The notes: generated from the letters alone by a model not told the origin. A stretch of DNA of 64,000 bases from Cellulomonas sp. APG4 (GCF_009996735.1 NZ_JAACYI010000001.1:194522-258521), one strand, 5' to 3'. Positions 1-8,409 are shown, counted from the stretch's first letter. Program-made: numbers and translations.

Positions 1-122
1 AGCTCGACGACCCGGCGGGCCAGGGCATCGAGTCCGTCCGTCCGATCCGGGACGAGATCCGCACCCGTGTGCTCACCCTCCTCGACGAGCTCGGCGTCGA
101 GCCCGCCGCGGCGACCGCCTGA
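1..122 (+). CDS. arsC: Arsenate reductase ArsC (LMW-phosphatase type), C-terminal end only
   Basis: Only the last 39 codons are inside the window, read from base 3 to the TGA at 120-122. The peptide contains DDPAGQGIESVRPIRDEIR and a helical tail. This matches the C-terminus of thioredoxin- or mycothiol-dependent arsenate reductases of the low-molecular-weight phosphatase fold, where a D-P-A-G loop is followed by a final helix. The catalytic Cys loop lies left of the window. One base separates its stop from the ATG of the oxidoreductase at 124, so it is the upstream member of the ars operon. Family assignment rests on this tail plus the arsenic context. Confidence 0.8.
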   Translation, partial: LDDPAGQGIESVRPIRDEIRTRVLTLLDELGVEPAAATA

Positions 123-123
123 C

Positions 124-1536
124 ATGCGCCTGATCGCCGTCGGCGGGAGCGACGCCGGCATCAGCGCCGCTCTGCGCGCCCGCGAGCTCGACCCCACCGC
201 CGAGGTGACGGTCGTGCTCGCCGACGAGTACCCGAACTTCTCCATCTGCGGGATCCCGTACTACGTGTCCGGCGAGGTCGGTCACTGGCGCAACCTCGCC
301 CACCGCACCCTGGACGACCTCTGTGACGCCGGTCTGGACGTCCGGGTCAACACGCGGGCCGTCGGCATCGACGTCTCGGGACGGCGCCTGCTCGTCGACG
401 CACCGGACGGTAGAAGCGAGCTGCCGTACGACGCCCTGGTGGTGGGGACAGGCGCAGTCCCCGTCCGCCCGCCCGTCACCGGGTTGGACGCCCTTGGGCC
501 CACCGACGGGGTGCACCTGCTGCACACGATCGGCGACACGCTCGCCCTGACCGCGGACCTGGACTCCCACCGCCCGTCCCGCGCGCTCATTGTCGGCGCC
601 GGCTACGTCGGCCTGGAGATGGCCGAAGGGCTGACCGCCCGCGGCATCGACGTCGTCCAGGTCGAGGCCCTGCCCGAGGTGCTCCCCACCGTCGACCCGA
701 CGCTGGGAGCGGTGGTGCGCGAGGAGCTCACCCGGCACGGCGTCGAGGTGCACACCGCCACGACCGTCACCGAGGTGACCGCCTCCGACGGTCCGACCCG
801 GCTGAGCGTGCACGCCACGGGGGCGAACGGGCAGGCGCGCTGGGACGTGGACCTGGTGCTCGTGGTGGTCGGTGTGCGGCCGGACACCGAGCTGCTCGTC
901 GCTGCCGGGGCGACCACCGGTCCGCGCGGGGCTGTCAGCGTGGAGCGCGACATGTCCACCGGGCTGCCGGGCGTGTGGGCGGCCGGGGACTGCGTGACGA
1001 CGCACCATCGCCTGCTCGGGCTGACGTATCTGCCGCTGGGCACGACCGCGCACAAGCAGGGCCGAGTCGCGGGCGAGAACGCACTCGGCGGATCGGCCGT
1101 CTACCCCGGCAGCCTCGGCACCCAGGTGGTCAAGGTCTTCGACCTGGTCATCGCCCGGACCGGCCTGCGCGACAGCGAGGCGGCCGAGGCCGGGTTCGCC
1201 CCTGCCACCGTCCAGTCCACCGGAGACGACCACAAGGCCTACTACCCGGGCGCCAAGCCGGTCACGATCCGCGTCATCGGGGACACCGCGACCGGCCGCC
1301 TGCTCGGCGCCCAGCTGGTCGGCACGCTCGGCGCGGAGATCGCCAAGCGGGTGGACGTCTACGCCACCGCCCTCACCCACGAGATGCGCGTCGCCGACGT
1401 CGACGGACTGGACCTGTCCTACACCCCACCGCTCGGCTCCCCCTGGGACGTCGTCCAGACGGCGACCATGGCCTGGGTACGGGAGCACGACCTGGACCGC
1501 CAGCGCGCGGCCCTGACCTCGAGGAGAACTGAGTGA
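124..1536 (+). CDS. FAD/NAD(P)-dependent disulfide reductase, CoA-disulfide reductase/NADH oxidase-like
   Basis: 470-residue flavoprotein of the pyridine nucleotide-disulfide oxidoreductase class. The N-terminal FAD dinucleotide fold shows VGGSDAGISAALRARE (residues 6-21). A redox Cys42 sits in FSICGIPYY, the place of the single catalytic Cys of CoA-disulfide reductases and NADH oxidases. The NAD(P) fold has IVGAGYVGLEMAEGL near residues 159-173, and GVWAAGDC near residue 290 contacts FAD; a dimerisation domain follows. I start at ATG 124, directly after the arsC stop, because the in-frame codons further upstream overlap arsC and encode no family sequence. It ends in a GTGA overlap with the next arsC-like gene. 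Such flavoproteins recur in actinobacterial ars operons; the substrate (a thiol or arsenical) is not known from sequence. Confidence 0.9.
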   Translation: MRLIAVGGSDAGISAALRARELDPTAEVTVVLADEYPNFSICGIPYYVSGEVGHWRNLAHRTLDDLCDAGLDVRVNTRAVGIDVSGRRLLVDAPDGRSELPYDALVVGTGAVPVRPPVTGLDALGPTDGVHLLHTIGDTLALTADLDSHRPSRALIVGAGYVGLEMAEGLTARGIDVVQVEALPEVLPTVDPTLGAVVREELTRHGVEVHTATTVTEVTASDGPTRLSVHATGANGQARWDVDLVLVVVGVRPDTELLVAAGATTGPRGAVSVERDMSTGLPGVWAAGDCVTTHHRLLGLTYLPLGTTAHKQGRVAGENALGGSAVYPGSLGTQVVKVFDLVIARTGLRDSEAAEAGFAPATVQSTGDDHKAYYPGAKPVTIRVIGDTATGRLLGAQLVGTLGAEIAKRVDVYATALTHEMRVADVDGLDLSYTPPLGSPWDVVQTATMAWVREHDLDRQRAALTSRRTE

Positions 1537-1943
1537 CCACCCCGCCCGAGTCCGTGCTGTTCGTGTGCGTCCACAACTCCGGCAAGTCGCAGATCGCCGC
1601 CGCCATCGCGCGCCACGACTTCCCCGACGTGCGCGTCACCTCCGCCGGCACCGCACCCAGCCCGACGGTGCACCCCGGCTCGGCCGACACCCTGGCCGAG
1701 GTGGGCATCGACATCACCGGCGAGCAGCCCAAGCCGATCACCGACGAGCTGATTACCGACGCGGACCTGGTCGTGGTCCTCGGCACCGAGGCCCAGGTCG
1801 CCACCGCCGACGGCACGCCCGTCGTCCGTTGGGACGTCGACGAGCCCTCCTCACGGGGCATCGAAGGGACCGAGCGCATGCGGCTGGTGCGCGAGGACGT
1901 CCGGCGCCGGGTGCATGAGCTGCTCGGCGCAACAGCCCCGTGA
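1533..1943 (+). CDS. ArsC-like LMW-phosphatase-fold protein with Lys in place of the P-loop Arg
   Basis: 136 residues. The start is GTG, overlapping the previous stop by 4 nt, with GAGGAG 12 nt upstream. The N-terminal loop reads CVHNSGKSQIA (Cys12 to Lys18), where LMW phosphatases and thioredoxin/mycothiol-type ArsC normally have C-x5-R. The rest follows the fold: SAGTAPSPTVHPGSADTLAEVGID in the middle and WDVDEP with the general-acid Asp near residue 107. Cys12 is the only cysteine, so disulfide exchange would need an external thiol such as mycothiol. It is the second arsC-type gene of this operon. The Arg-to-Lys change may weaken or alter anion binding. Fold assignment is firm; arsenate reductase activity is uncertain. 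Confidence 0.85.
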   Translation: MTTPPESVLFVCVHNSGKSQIAAAIARHDFPDVRVTSAGTAPSPTVHPGSADTLAEVGIDITGEQPKPITDELITDADLVVVLGTEAQVATADGTPVVRWDVDEPSSRGIEGTERMRLVREDVRRRVHELLGATAP

Positions 1944-1972
1944 CGACCGTCGGCGGTGAGCTGACGAGAGGG

Positions 1973-2326
1973 TCAGCCGACCGGCGTGGCGCACGCAGGC
2001 CGCAGACGCGCGGCGTCGGGGCCGTCGTGCGCGAAGCCGGCGAGCGCGCGCAGCGCCTGCGTGAACGCGCCCGGAGCGAGGCGGTACCAGGTGTAGCGCC
2101 CCTCGGGCTCGCTCACCACCACGCCCGCCTCGCGGAGCAGCCTCAGGTGGTTGCTGATGGTGGTCTGGCGCGCGCCGGTGATGTCAACCAAGTGGCAGGT
2201 GCACAGCTGCTCGCGGGACAGCGACTCCACGATCTTCAGGCGCAGCGGGTCGGCCAGGAGCGCGAACTGGCTCGCCACCTCCGCGCGCACCGGAACGGTG
2301 GGCGTCGGGACGCTGACGGGACTCAT
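1973..2326 (-). CDS. arsR: ArsR/SmtB-family metalloregulator
   Basis: 117 residues. Winged helix-turn-helix repressor: FALLADPLRLKIVESL is the first helix pair, then QLCTCHLVDITG carries a CxC metal-site pair (residues 41-43 region). GARQTTISNHLRLLREAGVV is the recognition helix and EGRYTWYRL the wing. CxC at the start of the recognition helix is the classic As(III)/Sb(III) site of ArsR; a further Cys near the C-terminus (RLRPAC) could add a ligand. It is transcribed opposite to arsD and faces the tail of the arsC-like gene. The intergenic region 2327-2406 holds nested palindromes that are its likely operator. Expected role: repression of the ars genes, relieved by arsenite. Confidence 0.95.
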   Translation of the reverse strand: MSPVSVPTPTVPVRAEVASQFALLADPLRLKIVESLSREQLCTCHLVDITGARQTTISNHLRLLREAGVVVSEPEGRYTWYRLAPGAFTQALRALAGFAHDGPDAARLRPACATPVG

Positions 2327-2344
2327 GTCCCCACGGTACTACCC

Positions 2345-2384
2345 ATCAGTGTGGTGTGATGTCAGCAAGCGCTGATGAATCAGC
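2345..2384. promoter_or_regulatory. Nested palindromes between arsR and arsD, probable ArsR operator
   Basis: Three overlapping inverted repeats lie in the 80-bp divergent region. They are ATCA-N8-TGAT (2345-2360), TCAGC-AAGC-GCTGA (2362-2375) and GCTGAT-GA-ATCAGC (2371-2384, perfect). ArsR-type repressors bind ATCA...TGAT-like dyads near the promoter. The arsD Shine-Dalgarno GGAGGA follows at about 2396. No unambiguous -35/-10 pair was assigned. Confidence 0.6.
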
Positions 2385-2406
2385 GGACGACTGCGGAGGA
2401 GGACCG

Positions 2407-2793
2407 ATGTCCCGCGTGGAGATCTTCGACCCGGCGATGTGCTGCTCGACCGGCGTGTGCGGGACGGACGTCGACCCGACGCTGTCGCGGTTCGCGGCCG
2501 ACGTCGCGTGGCTCGCCGACCGGGGCGTGCAGGTGGACCGCGCCACGCTCTCCCAGGAGCCGGCGAAGTTCATCGCGAGCGACGCCGTGCGCCAGGCGCT
2601 CGAGGCGGACGGCACGTCCGCGCTGCCCATGGTGCTCGTCGACGGCGCGGTGAAGGCGAAGGGGCACTACCCCAGCCGGACCGAGCTGGCGACGTGGGCC
2701 GACGTGCCGCGCCCGGCGCTCCCGCTCAGCGCCGCGGTCCAGGCCGCGACCGCGAGCACGCAGTCCTGCTGCGGCGGATCCGGAAGCTGCTGA
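2407..2793 (+). CDS. arsD: Arsenite metallochaperone ArsD
   Basis: 128 residues when started at ATG 2407, which has GGAGGA just upstream. An earlier in-frame ATG (2356) lies inside the operator palindromes and adds unrelated sequence. Cys12, Cys13 and Cys18 (FDPAMCCSTGVCG) fall exactly at the positions of the three cysteines that bind As(III) and hand it to ArsA. The thioredoxin-like core continues with SQEPAKFIAS and TSALPMVLVDG. The C-terminus adds a second cluster, SCCGGSGSC, as in other long ArsD proteins. It is followed after one base by arsA. Role: delivers arsenite to the ArsA ATPase. Confidence 0.97.
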   Translation: MSRVEIFDPAMCCSTGVCGTDVDPTLSRFAADVAWLADRGVQVDRATLSQEPAKFIASDAVRQALEADGTSALPMVLVDGAVKAKGHYPSRTELATWADVPRPALPLSAAVQAATASTQSCCGGSGSC

Positions 2794-2794
2794 C

Positions 2795-4582
2795 GTGTCC
2801 GCGCCGGCGCTCAGCGGGACCACCTTCCTGCCCGGGGTGCTCAGCTCCCCCACCCCGTTCCTCTTCTTCACGGGCAAGGGCGGGGTCGGCAAGACGTCCT
2901 GCGCAGCGGCGACCGCCGTCGCCCTCGCCGACGCCGGCCGCCGCGTCCTCATCGTCTCGACCGACCCCGCGAGCAACCTCGCCGAGGTGTTCGGCATGCC
3001 CGACCCCGGGACCTCGGGCGCCGTCCCGGTGCCCGGCGTGCCCGGCCTCGACGTGGTCAACATCGACCCGTCCGCCGCCGCCGCGGCGTACCGCGAGCGC
3101 GTCGTCGGGCCCTACCGCTCCCTCCTGCCCGCGGACGCGGTCGCCTCGATCGAGGAGGAGCTCTCCGGGTCCTGCACCGTGGAGGTCGCGGCGTTCAACG
3201 AGTTCGTCACCCTGCTGACCGACCACGAGATCGCCGACACCTACGACCACGTCGTCTTCGACACCGCCCCGACCGGGCACACGCTGCGTCTGCTCGGGCT
3301 GCCCGGCGCGTGGACCGGCTTCCTCGAGACGAACACCGCGGGCGTCACCTGCGTCGGCCCGGTCTCGGCCCTGGGTCACGCCCAGGAGGCCTACGCCGAC
3401 AGCCTCGACGCCCTGCGCGACGGCGACCGAACCACCGTCGTGCTCGTGGCCCGGGCCGAGTCCTCCTCGCTCGCGGAGGCGGGGCGCGCCAGCGCCGAGC
3501 TCGCCGACCTCGGGATGACGGCCCAGCACGTCGTCATCAACGGCGTGCTCGTCGACCCGGCAGCCGACGACGCCGTCGCCGTCGCTCGCCGCGATCGCGA
3601 GACCGCCGCGCTCGGCTCCGCTCCGGCGCTCCTCTCCCAGGCCACGACGATGGACACCGTGCCGCTCTTCGCCCGCGCGCCGATCGGCGTCGACGCGCTG
3701 CGCGCGGCCCTGTCCGGCGAGCCGGCGCCCAGCGCGGACGAAGGCGTCGAGCCGCCCGAGCTGGACACGCTCGGCGACCTCGTCGCGGAGCTCGCGGCCC
3801 GCGAGCCGTGCATCGTCATGACGATGGGTAAGGGTGGCGTCGGCAAGACGACCATCGCCGCTGCCCTCGCCCTCGCCCTAGCCGATCGCGGCCTGCCGGT
3901 CACCCTGACGACCACGGACCCCGCCGCCCACGTCGACGACGTCCTGCCCGACCCGCCGGCCAACCTCGAGGTCACGCGTATCGACCCGGTCGCGGAGACA
4001 GCGGCGTGGACCGAGCACGTGCTGGCCACGGCAGGCGCCGGCATGGGCGCCTCGGCACGCGACCTGCTGACTGAGGACCTGCGCTCCCCGTGCACCGAGG
4101 AGGTCGCCGTCTTCCAGGCGTTCGCGCGCACCGTGGCCGACGCGGCGGACCGCTTCGTCGTCATCGACACCGCACCGACCGGCCACACGCTCCTGCTGCT
4201 GGAGTCCTCGCAGAGCTTCGCCCGCCAGGCCGCTGCGCGCGAGGGCCGCGCCGACGACGCGGCGACGTCGCTCTTCGCGTCGCTCGCCGACCTCGAGCGC
4301 ACCCGCATCGTCCTGGTGGCGCTGCCCGAAGCAACGCCCGTGCACGAGGCGGCCGCACTGCAGAGCGACCTTGCTCGCGCAGGTCTGCGCCCGTGGGTCT
4401 GGGTAGCCAACGCGTCCCTCGCCGCGACGGGCACGACCGACCCCGTCCTGCGCGCCCGCGCGGCTGACGAGACCCGCTGGCTCGAGGAGATCGCTGCGGC
4501 CAGCCCGCGGCGTGCCGCTGTCGTGCCGTGGCTGCCCGACGTCCCTGCCGGGGCCCGAGCGCTGCGCCGCCTGACCAGCTGA
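2795..4582 (+). CDS. arsA: Arsenical pump ATPase ArsA
   Basis: 595 residues, two homologous halves as in classic ArsA. P-loops GKGGVGKT lie at residues 27-34 and 345-352. Each half has the DTAPTGHTL signature (about 156 and 458). The Cys residues of the metalloid site are present as [10 protein letters not shown] in half 1 and [10 protein letters not shown] in half 2. Start is GTG 2795, one base after the arsD stop, which implies translational coupling. The protein is cytoplasmic and powers the ArsB exporter with ATP after receiving As(III) from ArsD. A 70-bp gap to arsB has GGAGG before the arsB start but no obvious terminator, so arsDAB is probably one transcript. Confidence 0.97.
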   Translation: MSAPALSGTTFLPGVLSSPTPFLFFTGKGGVGKTSCAAATAVALADAGRRVLIVSTDPASNLAEVFGMPDPGTSGAVPVPGVPGLDVVNIDPSAAAAAYRERVVGPYRSLLPADAVASIEEELSGSCTVEVAAFNEFVTLLTDHEIADTYDHVVFDTAPTGHTLRLLGLPGAWTGFLETNTAGVTCVGPVSALGHAQEAYADSLDALRDGDRTTVVLVARAESSSLAEAGRASAELADLGMTAQHVVINGVLVDPAADDAVAVARRDRETAALGSAPALLSQATTMDTVPLFARAPIGVDALRAALSGEPAPSADEGVEPPELDTLGDLVAELAAREPCIVMTMGKGGVGKTTIAAALALALADRGLPVTLTTTDPAAHVDDVLPDPPANLEVTRIDPVAETAAWTEHVLATAGAGMGASARDLLTEDLRSPCTEEVAVFQAFARTVADAADRFVVIDTAPTGHTLLLLESSQSFARQAAAREGRADDAATSLFASLADLERTRIVLVALPEATPVHEAAALQSDLARAGLRPWVWVANASLAATGTTDPVLRARAADETRWLEEIAAASPRRAAVVPWLPDVPAGARALRRLTS

Positions 4583-4652
4583 CCCCACCCGCACGACCGT
4601 TCCGGTCCGCGGCACCGCGCCGCGGCTCACCCCCACGCCTGGAGGCCCTTCC

Positions 4653-6122
4653 GTGCTGCTCGCCGTCGTCATCTTCGTGCTCACCCTGACGCTGGTGATC
4701 TGGCAACCTCGCGGGCTCGGCATCGGGTGGAGCGCTTTGGGCGGCGCGGCGCTCGCTCTCGTCACGGGCGTCGTCCAGCTCGGCGACGTCCCGGACGTCT
4801 GGGTGATCGTCTGGAACGCGACGCTGACCTTCGTCGCGGTGATCATCATCTCGCTGGTGCTGGACGAGGCCGGGACCTTCGAGTGGGCAGCACTCCACGT
4901 CGCCCGCTGGGGCCGCGGGAACGGCCGCATGCTCTTCAACCTCATCGTCGTGCTGGGCGCCGCGATCGCCGCCGTCTTCGCCAACGACGGCGCAGCGCTG
5001 ATCCTCACCCCGATCGTCTACCAGATGCTCCTGGCCCTGCGGTTCGACCCCAAGGCCGCGTTCGCGTTCGTCATGGCCACCGGATTCGTCGCGGACACCA
5101 CCAGCCTGCCGCTGGTCGTGTCCAACCTCGTCAACATCGTCTCGGCCGACTTCTTCGGCATCGGCTTCGGCCGCTACGCCCTCGTGATGATCCCCGTGAG
5201 CCTCGCCTCGCTCGCAGCCAGCCTCCTCGTGCTGCGCCTGTTCTTCCGCAAGGCCATCCCCGCCCGGTACCACGTCGCCGACCTCGCCCGACCCGCCGAC
5301 GTCGTGCACGACCACGTGACGTTCCGTGCCGGCTGGGTCGTCCTGAGCCTGCTGCTGGTCGGCTACTTCGTCGCCGACCCGCTCGGCGTGCCCATCGCCG
5401 CCGTCGCCGGCCTCGGCGCGATCGCCATCGTCCTGACCGCCGCACGAAAGCCGGCGTGGGCCTTCACGCGGCTGGACGCCCGCCTGCCGGCAGTCGAAAC
5501 GGTCGGCGCCGTCCCCGCGGTGCACGACCACAGCCGCAGCGGGGTCGTGCACGACGACATCCACAACCACGCGCTGGGCACCGCGGTCCTCGACGAGGAC
5601 AGCACCCCGCCGCGACCGACCTCCGGCGGCCGGATCCCCATCGCACCCGTGCTCCGGTCAGCGCCGTGGCAGGTCGTGCTGTTCAGCCTCGGGATGTACC
5701 TGGTGGTCTACGGCCTGCGGAACCAGGGCCTCACCGACTCCCTCGGCGAGGTCTTCGCCTGGTTCGGCGAGCAGGGCCCCATGGCAGCAGCGGGCGGCAC
5801 CGGCTTCCTCGTCGCCGGCATGTCCTCCGTGATGAACAACATGCCCACCGTGCTCGTCGCCGCCCTCGGCATCGATGCCGCCGGCGCCACCGGCCTCACC
5901 CACGAGCTCATGGTCTACGCCAACGTCATCGGCGCCGACCTCGGCCCGAAGATCACCCCGATCGGCAGCCTCGCCACCCTCCTGTGGCTCCACGTCCTGG
6001 ACCGCAAGGGAATGCACATCGGATGGGGCACCTACTTCAAGATCGGCATCGTCCTGACGATCCCGGTGCTCGCCGTGACGCTCCTCGCCCTCGTCGCGTG
6101 GCTGACCGTCATCGGGGTGTAG
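4653..6122 (+). CDS. arsB: Arsenite efflux transporter ArsB
   Basis: 489 residues, start GTG 4653 with GGAGG upstream. It is a polytopic membrane protein of the ArsB/NhaD (ion transporter) type. Hydrophobic segments run from residue 1 to the end, with conserved [18 protein letters not shown] (near 110) and [11 protein letters not shown] (near 390), the two pseudo-symmetric loops of this fold. It is about 60 residues longer than the roughly 430 usual for ArsB. The excess is a central hydrophilic stretch around residues 285-325 with HDHSRS, VHDD and HNH. It would export As(OH)3 alone by exchange or with ArsA. The His-rich insert is unusual. Confidence 0.95.
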   Translation: MLLAVVIFVLTLTLVIWQPRGLGIGWSALGGAALALVTGVVQLGDVPDVWVIVWNATLTFVAVIIISLVLDEAGTFEWAALHVARWGRGNGRMLFNLIVVLGAAIAAVFANDGAALILTPIVYQMLLALRFDPKAAFAFVMATGFVADTTSLPLVVSNLVNIVSADFFGIGFGRYALVMIPVSLASLAASLLVLRLFFRKAIPARYHVADLARPADVVHDHVTFRAGWVVLSLLLVGYFVADPLGVPIAAVAGLGAIAIVLTAARKPAWAFTRLDARLPAVETVGAVPAVHDHSRSGVVHDDIHNHALGTAVLDEDSTPPRPTSGGRIPIAPVLRSAPWQVVLFSLGMYLVVYGLRNQGLTDSLGEVFAWFGEQGPMAAAGGTGFLVAGMSSVMNNMPTVLVAALGIDAAGATGLTHELMVYANVIGADLGPKITPIGSLATLLWLHVLDRKGMHIGWGTYFKIGIVLTIPVLAVTLLALVAWLTVIGV

Positions 6123-6135
6123 ACACCCACCGCGC

Positions 6136-6167
6136 TTGACCTTCGACCCGACTCGAAGGTCTACGGT
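6136..6167 (+). promoter_or_regulatory. MerR-type promoter with perfect operator dyad
   Basis: A -35 TTGACC (6136-6141) and a -10 TACGGT (6162-6167) are separated by 20 bp, the over-long spacer typical of MerR-activated promoters. Inside is a perfect inverted repeat, GACCTTCGA-N6-TCGAAGGTC (6138-6161). The ATG at 6175 is 7 nt after the -10, so the mRNA should be leaderless and the regulator autoregulated. Confidence 0.9.
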
Positions 6168-6174
6168 CGTGGAC

Positions 6175-6945
6175 ATGAGCTACCGGATCGCCGAAGCCGC
6201 GAAGCTGGTCGGGGTGCCGACCACGACGCTGCGGTACTACGAGGACATCGGTCTGGTCGAAGCGCCGGCGCGCGGCAGGAGCGGGTACCGGACCTACGAC
6301 GACGCCGACATCGCCCGGCTGAGGTTCATCAACGCCACCAAGAACCTCGGCATCCCGTTGTCCGACGTCGCCGAGCCGGCACGGGCATACGACGTCGAGG
6401 ACTGCTCGAGCGTCGCGCACCAGGTCGTCGAGATGGTCGCCGAGCGCCTGACCGAGACACAGGCCCGCATCGGCGAGCTGGTCGCCCTCGCCGCGCAGCT
6501 GCAGACGGTCTCCGCCCGGCTGGCCGGAGCGCCGACCGCAGGAGCGTGTGGCGCTGACTGCCCGTGCGCCACTGCGGCTCCGGCCCCCCTGGCCGACCGC
6601 CGAACGTTCGTGCCCCTCACCCGGTCCCCGGCGCTGCAGGACCAGTCGGCCACACCGATAGCGTGCTCGCTCGACGCCGGCGCCGTCACCGACCGGGTCT
6701 CGGAATGGCAGTCGCTCGTCCAGCGGGCATCCTCTCGCGAGCCCATCTCAGGCGGCATGGCCCTGACCTTCGCCGTCTCTGCAGGCCTGGCCGCGGAGAT
6801 CACCCTTCTCGCCGCCGCAGAGCAGGACTGCTGCTCCTTCTTCACCTTCACCGTTCGCCTGACCACCGGCGAGATCCGCCTGGAGGTCCAGGCACCTGCC
6901 GACGCGGCCGACGTGGTCGCCGCGATGTTCGGCACTGCCGCCTGA
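6175..6945 (+). CDS. MerR-family metal-responsive regulator with C-terminal Cys-Cys domain
   Basis: 256 residues. Residues 1-68 are a MerR winged helix (IAEAAKLVGVPTTTLRYYEDIGL, then GYRTY). A long dimerisation helix follows Cys77 (DVEDC). Cys125, Cys129 and Cys131 (CGADCPC) lie after it, matching the layout of thiol metal sites in heavy-metal MerR proteins. Unlike ordinary members of about 130-150 residues, a second domain follows with ACSLDAGAVTDRVSEW and EQDCCSFFTFTV. I recall this domain fused to or beside actinobacterial mercury/metal MerR proteins, but cannot name it. ATG 6175 is chosen because upstream codons lie inside the promoter. It probably controls itself and the small membrane protein downstream. 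The inducer could be Hg, As or another soft metal. Confidence 0.88.
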   Translation: MSYRIAEAAKLVGVPTTTLRYYEDIGLVEAPARGRSGYRTYDDADIARLRFINATKNLGIPLSDVAEPARAYDVEDCSSVAHQVVEMVAERLTETQARIGELVALAAQLQTVSARLAGAPTAGACGADCPCATAAPAPLADRRTFVPLTRSPALQDQSATPIACSLDAGAVTDRVSEWQSLVQRASSREPISGGMALTFAVSAGLAAEITLLAAAEQDCCSFFTFTVRLTTGEIRLEVQAPADAADVVAAMFGTAA

Positions 6946-7016
6946 ACCCACGCAGCTCGCTCCCCAGGCACCCTGCCTTGGGGCGCCATCACGCCTGCCT
7001 ACTTCCGGGAGAACCG

Positions 7017-7328
7017 ATGACCACCCCCACGACGGAGCACCACCAGGACCACACGACCACCGGGAGCACGGTGACCAAGAAGGGCGCGATCGCCGGGATC
7101 GGCGTCGTGCTCGCGTGCGCCATCGCGTGCTCCGTGCCGCTGATCGCGGCGGGCGGTCTGGCCGCTGGCGTCGGAGCGTTCCTGGCCGGCGGTGAGGTCG
7201 TCGGCCTCGGCGTGGTGGCCGTCGTCGGCGCGCTCGTGACCACCGCGATCTGGGTGCGCCGACGGCGCGCCGCCGCTGCTGCCGCGGCAGCAGGGACCTC
7301 CGCGTGCGGCTGCGGCGGCGGCTGCTGA
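7017..7328 (+). CDS. Small two-helix membrane protein, MerF-like candidate metal transporter
   Basis: 103 residues, ATG 7017 with GGGAGA upstream. The N-terminus is polar and His-containing (EHHQDH). Two hydrophobic helices follow (about residues 22-48 and 57-76), then RRRR, an Ala run and a CGCGGGC tail. The first helix carries ACAIACSVP, a Cys/Pro arrangement reminiscent of the membrane cysteines of MerF/MerT mercury importers. The terminal Cys cluster resembles the cytosolic cysteines that pass metal on. It lies 71 bp after the MerR-type regulator and before a rhodanese, suggesting one metal-response unit. Membrane location is clear; transport of a specific metal is inference. Confidence 0.7.
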   Translation: MTTPTTEHHQDHTTTGSTVTKKGAIAGIGVVLACAIACSVPLIAAGGLAAGVGAFLAGGEVVGLGVVAVVGALVTTAIWVRRRRAAAAAAAAGTSACGCGGGC

Positions 7329-7376
7329 GCGGCCCGGCCATGCCGCATTTCCCGGTACCTGACGCTAGGAGAACCC

Positions 7377-7738
7377 ATGCCGACGCCGATCAGCCGCGAC
7401 GAACTCGTCGCCCTGCTAGAGCACGACGAGGTCATCCTCATCGAGGCGTTGCCAGTGGCGCACTACACCGCCGACCACCTACCCGGGGCGTCAACATCCC
7501 CGGTGCCCTGACCGCTGCGTACGCGGCCCGCGTCGCGCCCGACCGCGGCCGCACCGTGGTCGTGTACTGCTCGGGCCCTGCCTGCGGCCGCTCCACGAGC
7601 ACCGCCACCGCGTTCTCGGCTCTGGGCTACACCGACGTCCGCGTGTACACCGGCGGCAAGGCCGACTGGTTCGCCGCCGGCCTGCCTCTTGAGCGTTCCC
7701 AAGCAGCGGGCGGACGACCGGCACACTGGCGCCCATGA
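7377..7738 (+). pseudogene. Rhodanese-domain protein interrupted by a -1 frameshift
   Basis: ATG 7377 (AGGAGA upstream) encodes MPTPISRDELVALLEHDEV and continues as a rhodanese N-terminal half up to HLPGA. It then leaves frame at GGGGCGTCAAC (7485-7495) and stops at 7509-7511. The continuation VNIPGALTAAYAARVAP, with the active-site loop VVYCSGPACGRS and VRVYTGGKADWFAAGL, is in the frame one base earlier and ends at 7736-7738. Restoring one G at 7490 would rejoin the family sequence HLPGAVNIPGAL. It is either a recent single-base deletion or a sequence error. The reading downstream overlaps the ynfA-like start as ATGA. An intact product would be a sulfurtransferase of about 115 residues. Confidence 0.85.
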
Positions 7739-8067
7739 CGACGCTGCGCTCTCTGCTCCTGTTCGCCGTCGCTGCGGTAGCCGAGATCGGCGGCGCCTGG
7801 CTGGTCTGGCAGGGGGTACGCGAGCACCGCGGCGTGCTGTGGATCGGCGCCGGCGTCATCGCGCTCGGCCTCTACGGATTGGTCGCGACGCTGCAGCCCG
7901 ACGCCAACTTCGGCCGCATCCTCGCCGCCTACGGCGGCATCTTCGTGGCCGGCTCGCTCGCCTGGGGCGTTGTGGTGGACAGGTTTCGACCCGACCGGTG
8001 GGACATCACGGGCGCGATCATCTGCCTGTTCGGCGTTGCCGTGATCATGTACGCCCCACGTAGCTGA
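7735..8067 (+). CDS. YnfA/UPF0060-family membrane protein
   Basis: 110 residues, four hydrophobic helices. It shows the family pattern [14 protein letters not shown] near residues 13-26, [10 protein letters not shown] in the middle, [21 protein letters not shown] and a final helix [19 protein letters not shown]. The family belongs to the small-multidrug-resistance-like fold and its substrate is unknown. Its start overlaps the rhodanese stop (ATGA), so it is translationally linked to the frameshifted rhodanese and may be poorly expressed if that shift is real. It recurs near metal-resistance genes in actinobacteria, which fits its place here. Confidence 0.93.
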   Translation: MTTLRSLLLFAVAAVAEIGGAWLVWQGVREHRGVLWIGAGVIALGLYGLVATLQPDANFGRILAAYGGIFVAGSLAWGVVVDRFRPDRWDITGAIICLFGVAVIMYAPRS

Positions 8068-8145
8068 GCTAATCCACGACAACCCGCTCAAGCGGCCGGC
8101 GAACGGGCTCTCGGCCGCGTACGCCTGGTCCCCGCCGGGCCGGCG

Positions 8146-8409
8146 TCACGGGTGATCCGCACCTGTGAGCCGAGCGACGTAGGCGTCGAGCGCCCCTACC
8201 GGAATCTTGTGCAGCCGTCCGACGTGGACCGACGTAATCTCGCCGGTGGCCAGCAGGTCGTACATGAGGGTGCGGCCGATGCCGAGCCGCCGTGCAGCCT
8301 CGACGACGGTCAAGAGCAGCCTGTCGTCGTTCTCGACCACGACGTTGAGGACGCGGTCCTCACGGACGCCGCGGTCGGTGGTGATGTGCACCTGAGCTGT
8401 CGCGGACAT
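8146..8409 (-). CDS. Excisionase-type helix-turn-helix protein
   Basis: 87 residues, start ATG 8409 preceded on the minus strand by CGGAGGTG. Longer upstream reading has no better start signal and reads through low-complexity sequence. The second half is a MerR/Xis-like winged helix: LLLTVVEAARRLGIGRTLMYDLLATGEI, then SVHVGRLHKIPVGALDAYVARL. This is the excisionase DNA-binding pattern. It points away from the unknown gene at 8620, across a region with repeated CGATGACG motifs. Such proteins act as recombination directionality factors or as small regulators of mobile elements. No integrase lies beside it, so regulation of the neighbouring unknown operon is equally plausible. Confidence 0.85.
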   Translation of the reverse strand: MSATAQVHITTDRGVREDRVLNVVVENDDRLLLTVVEAARRLGIGRTLMYDLLATGEITSVHVGRLHKIPVGALDAYVARLTGADHP

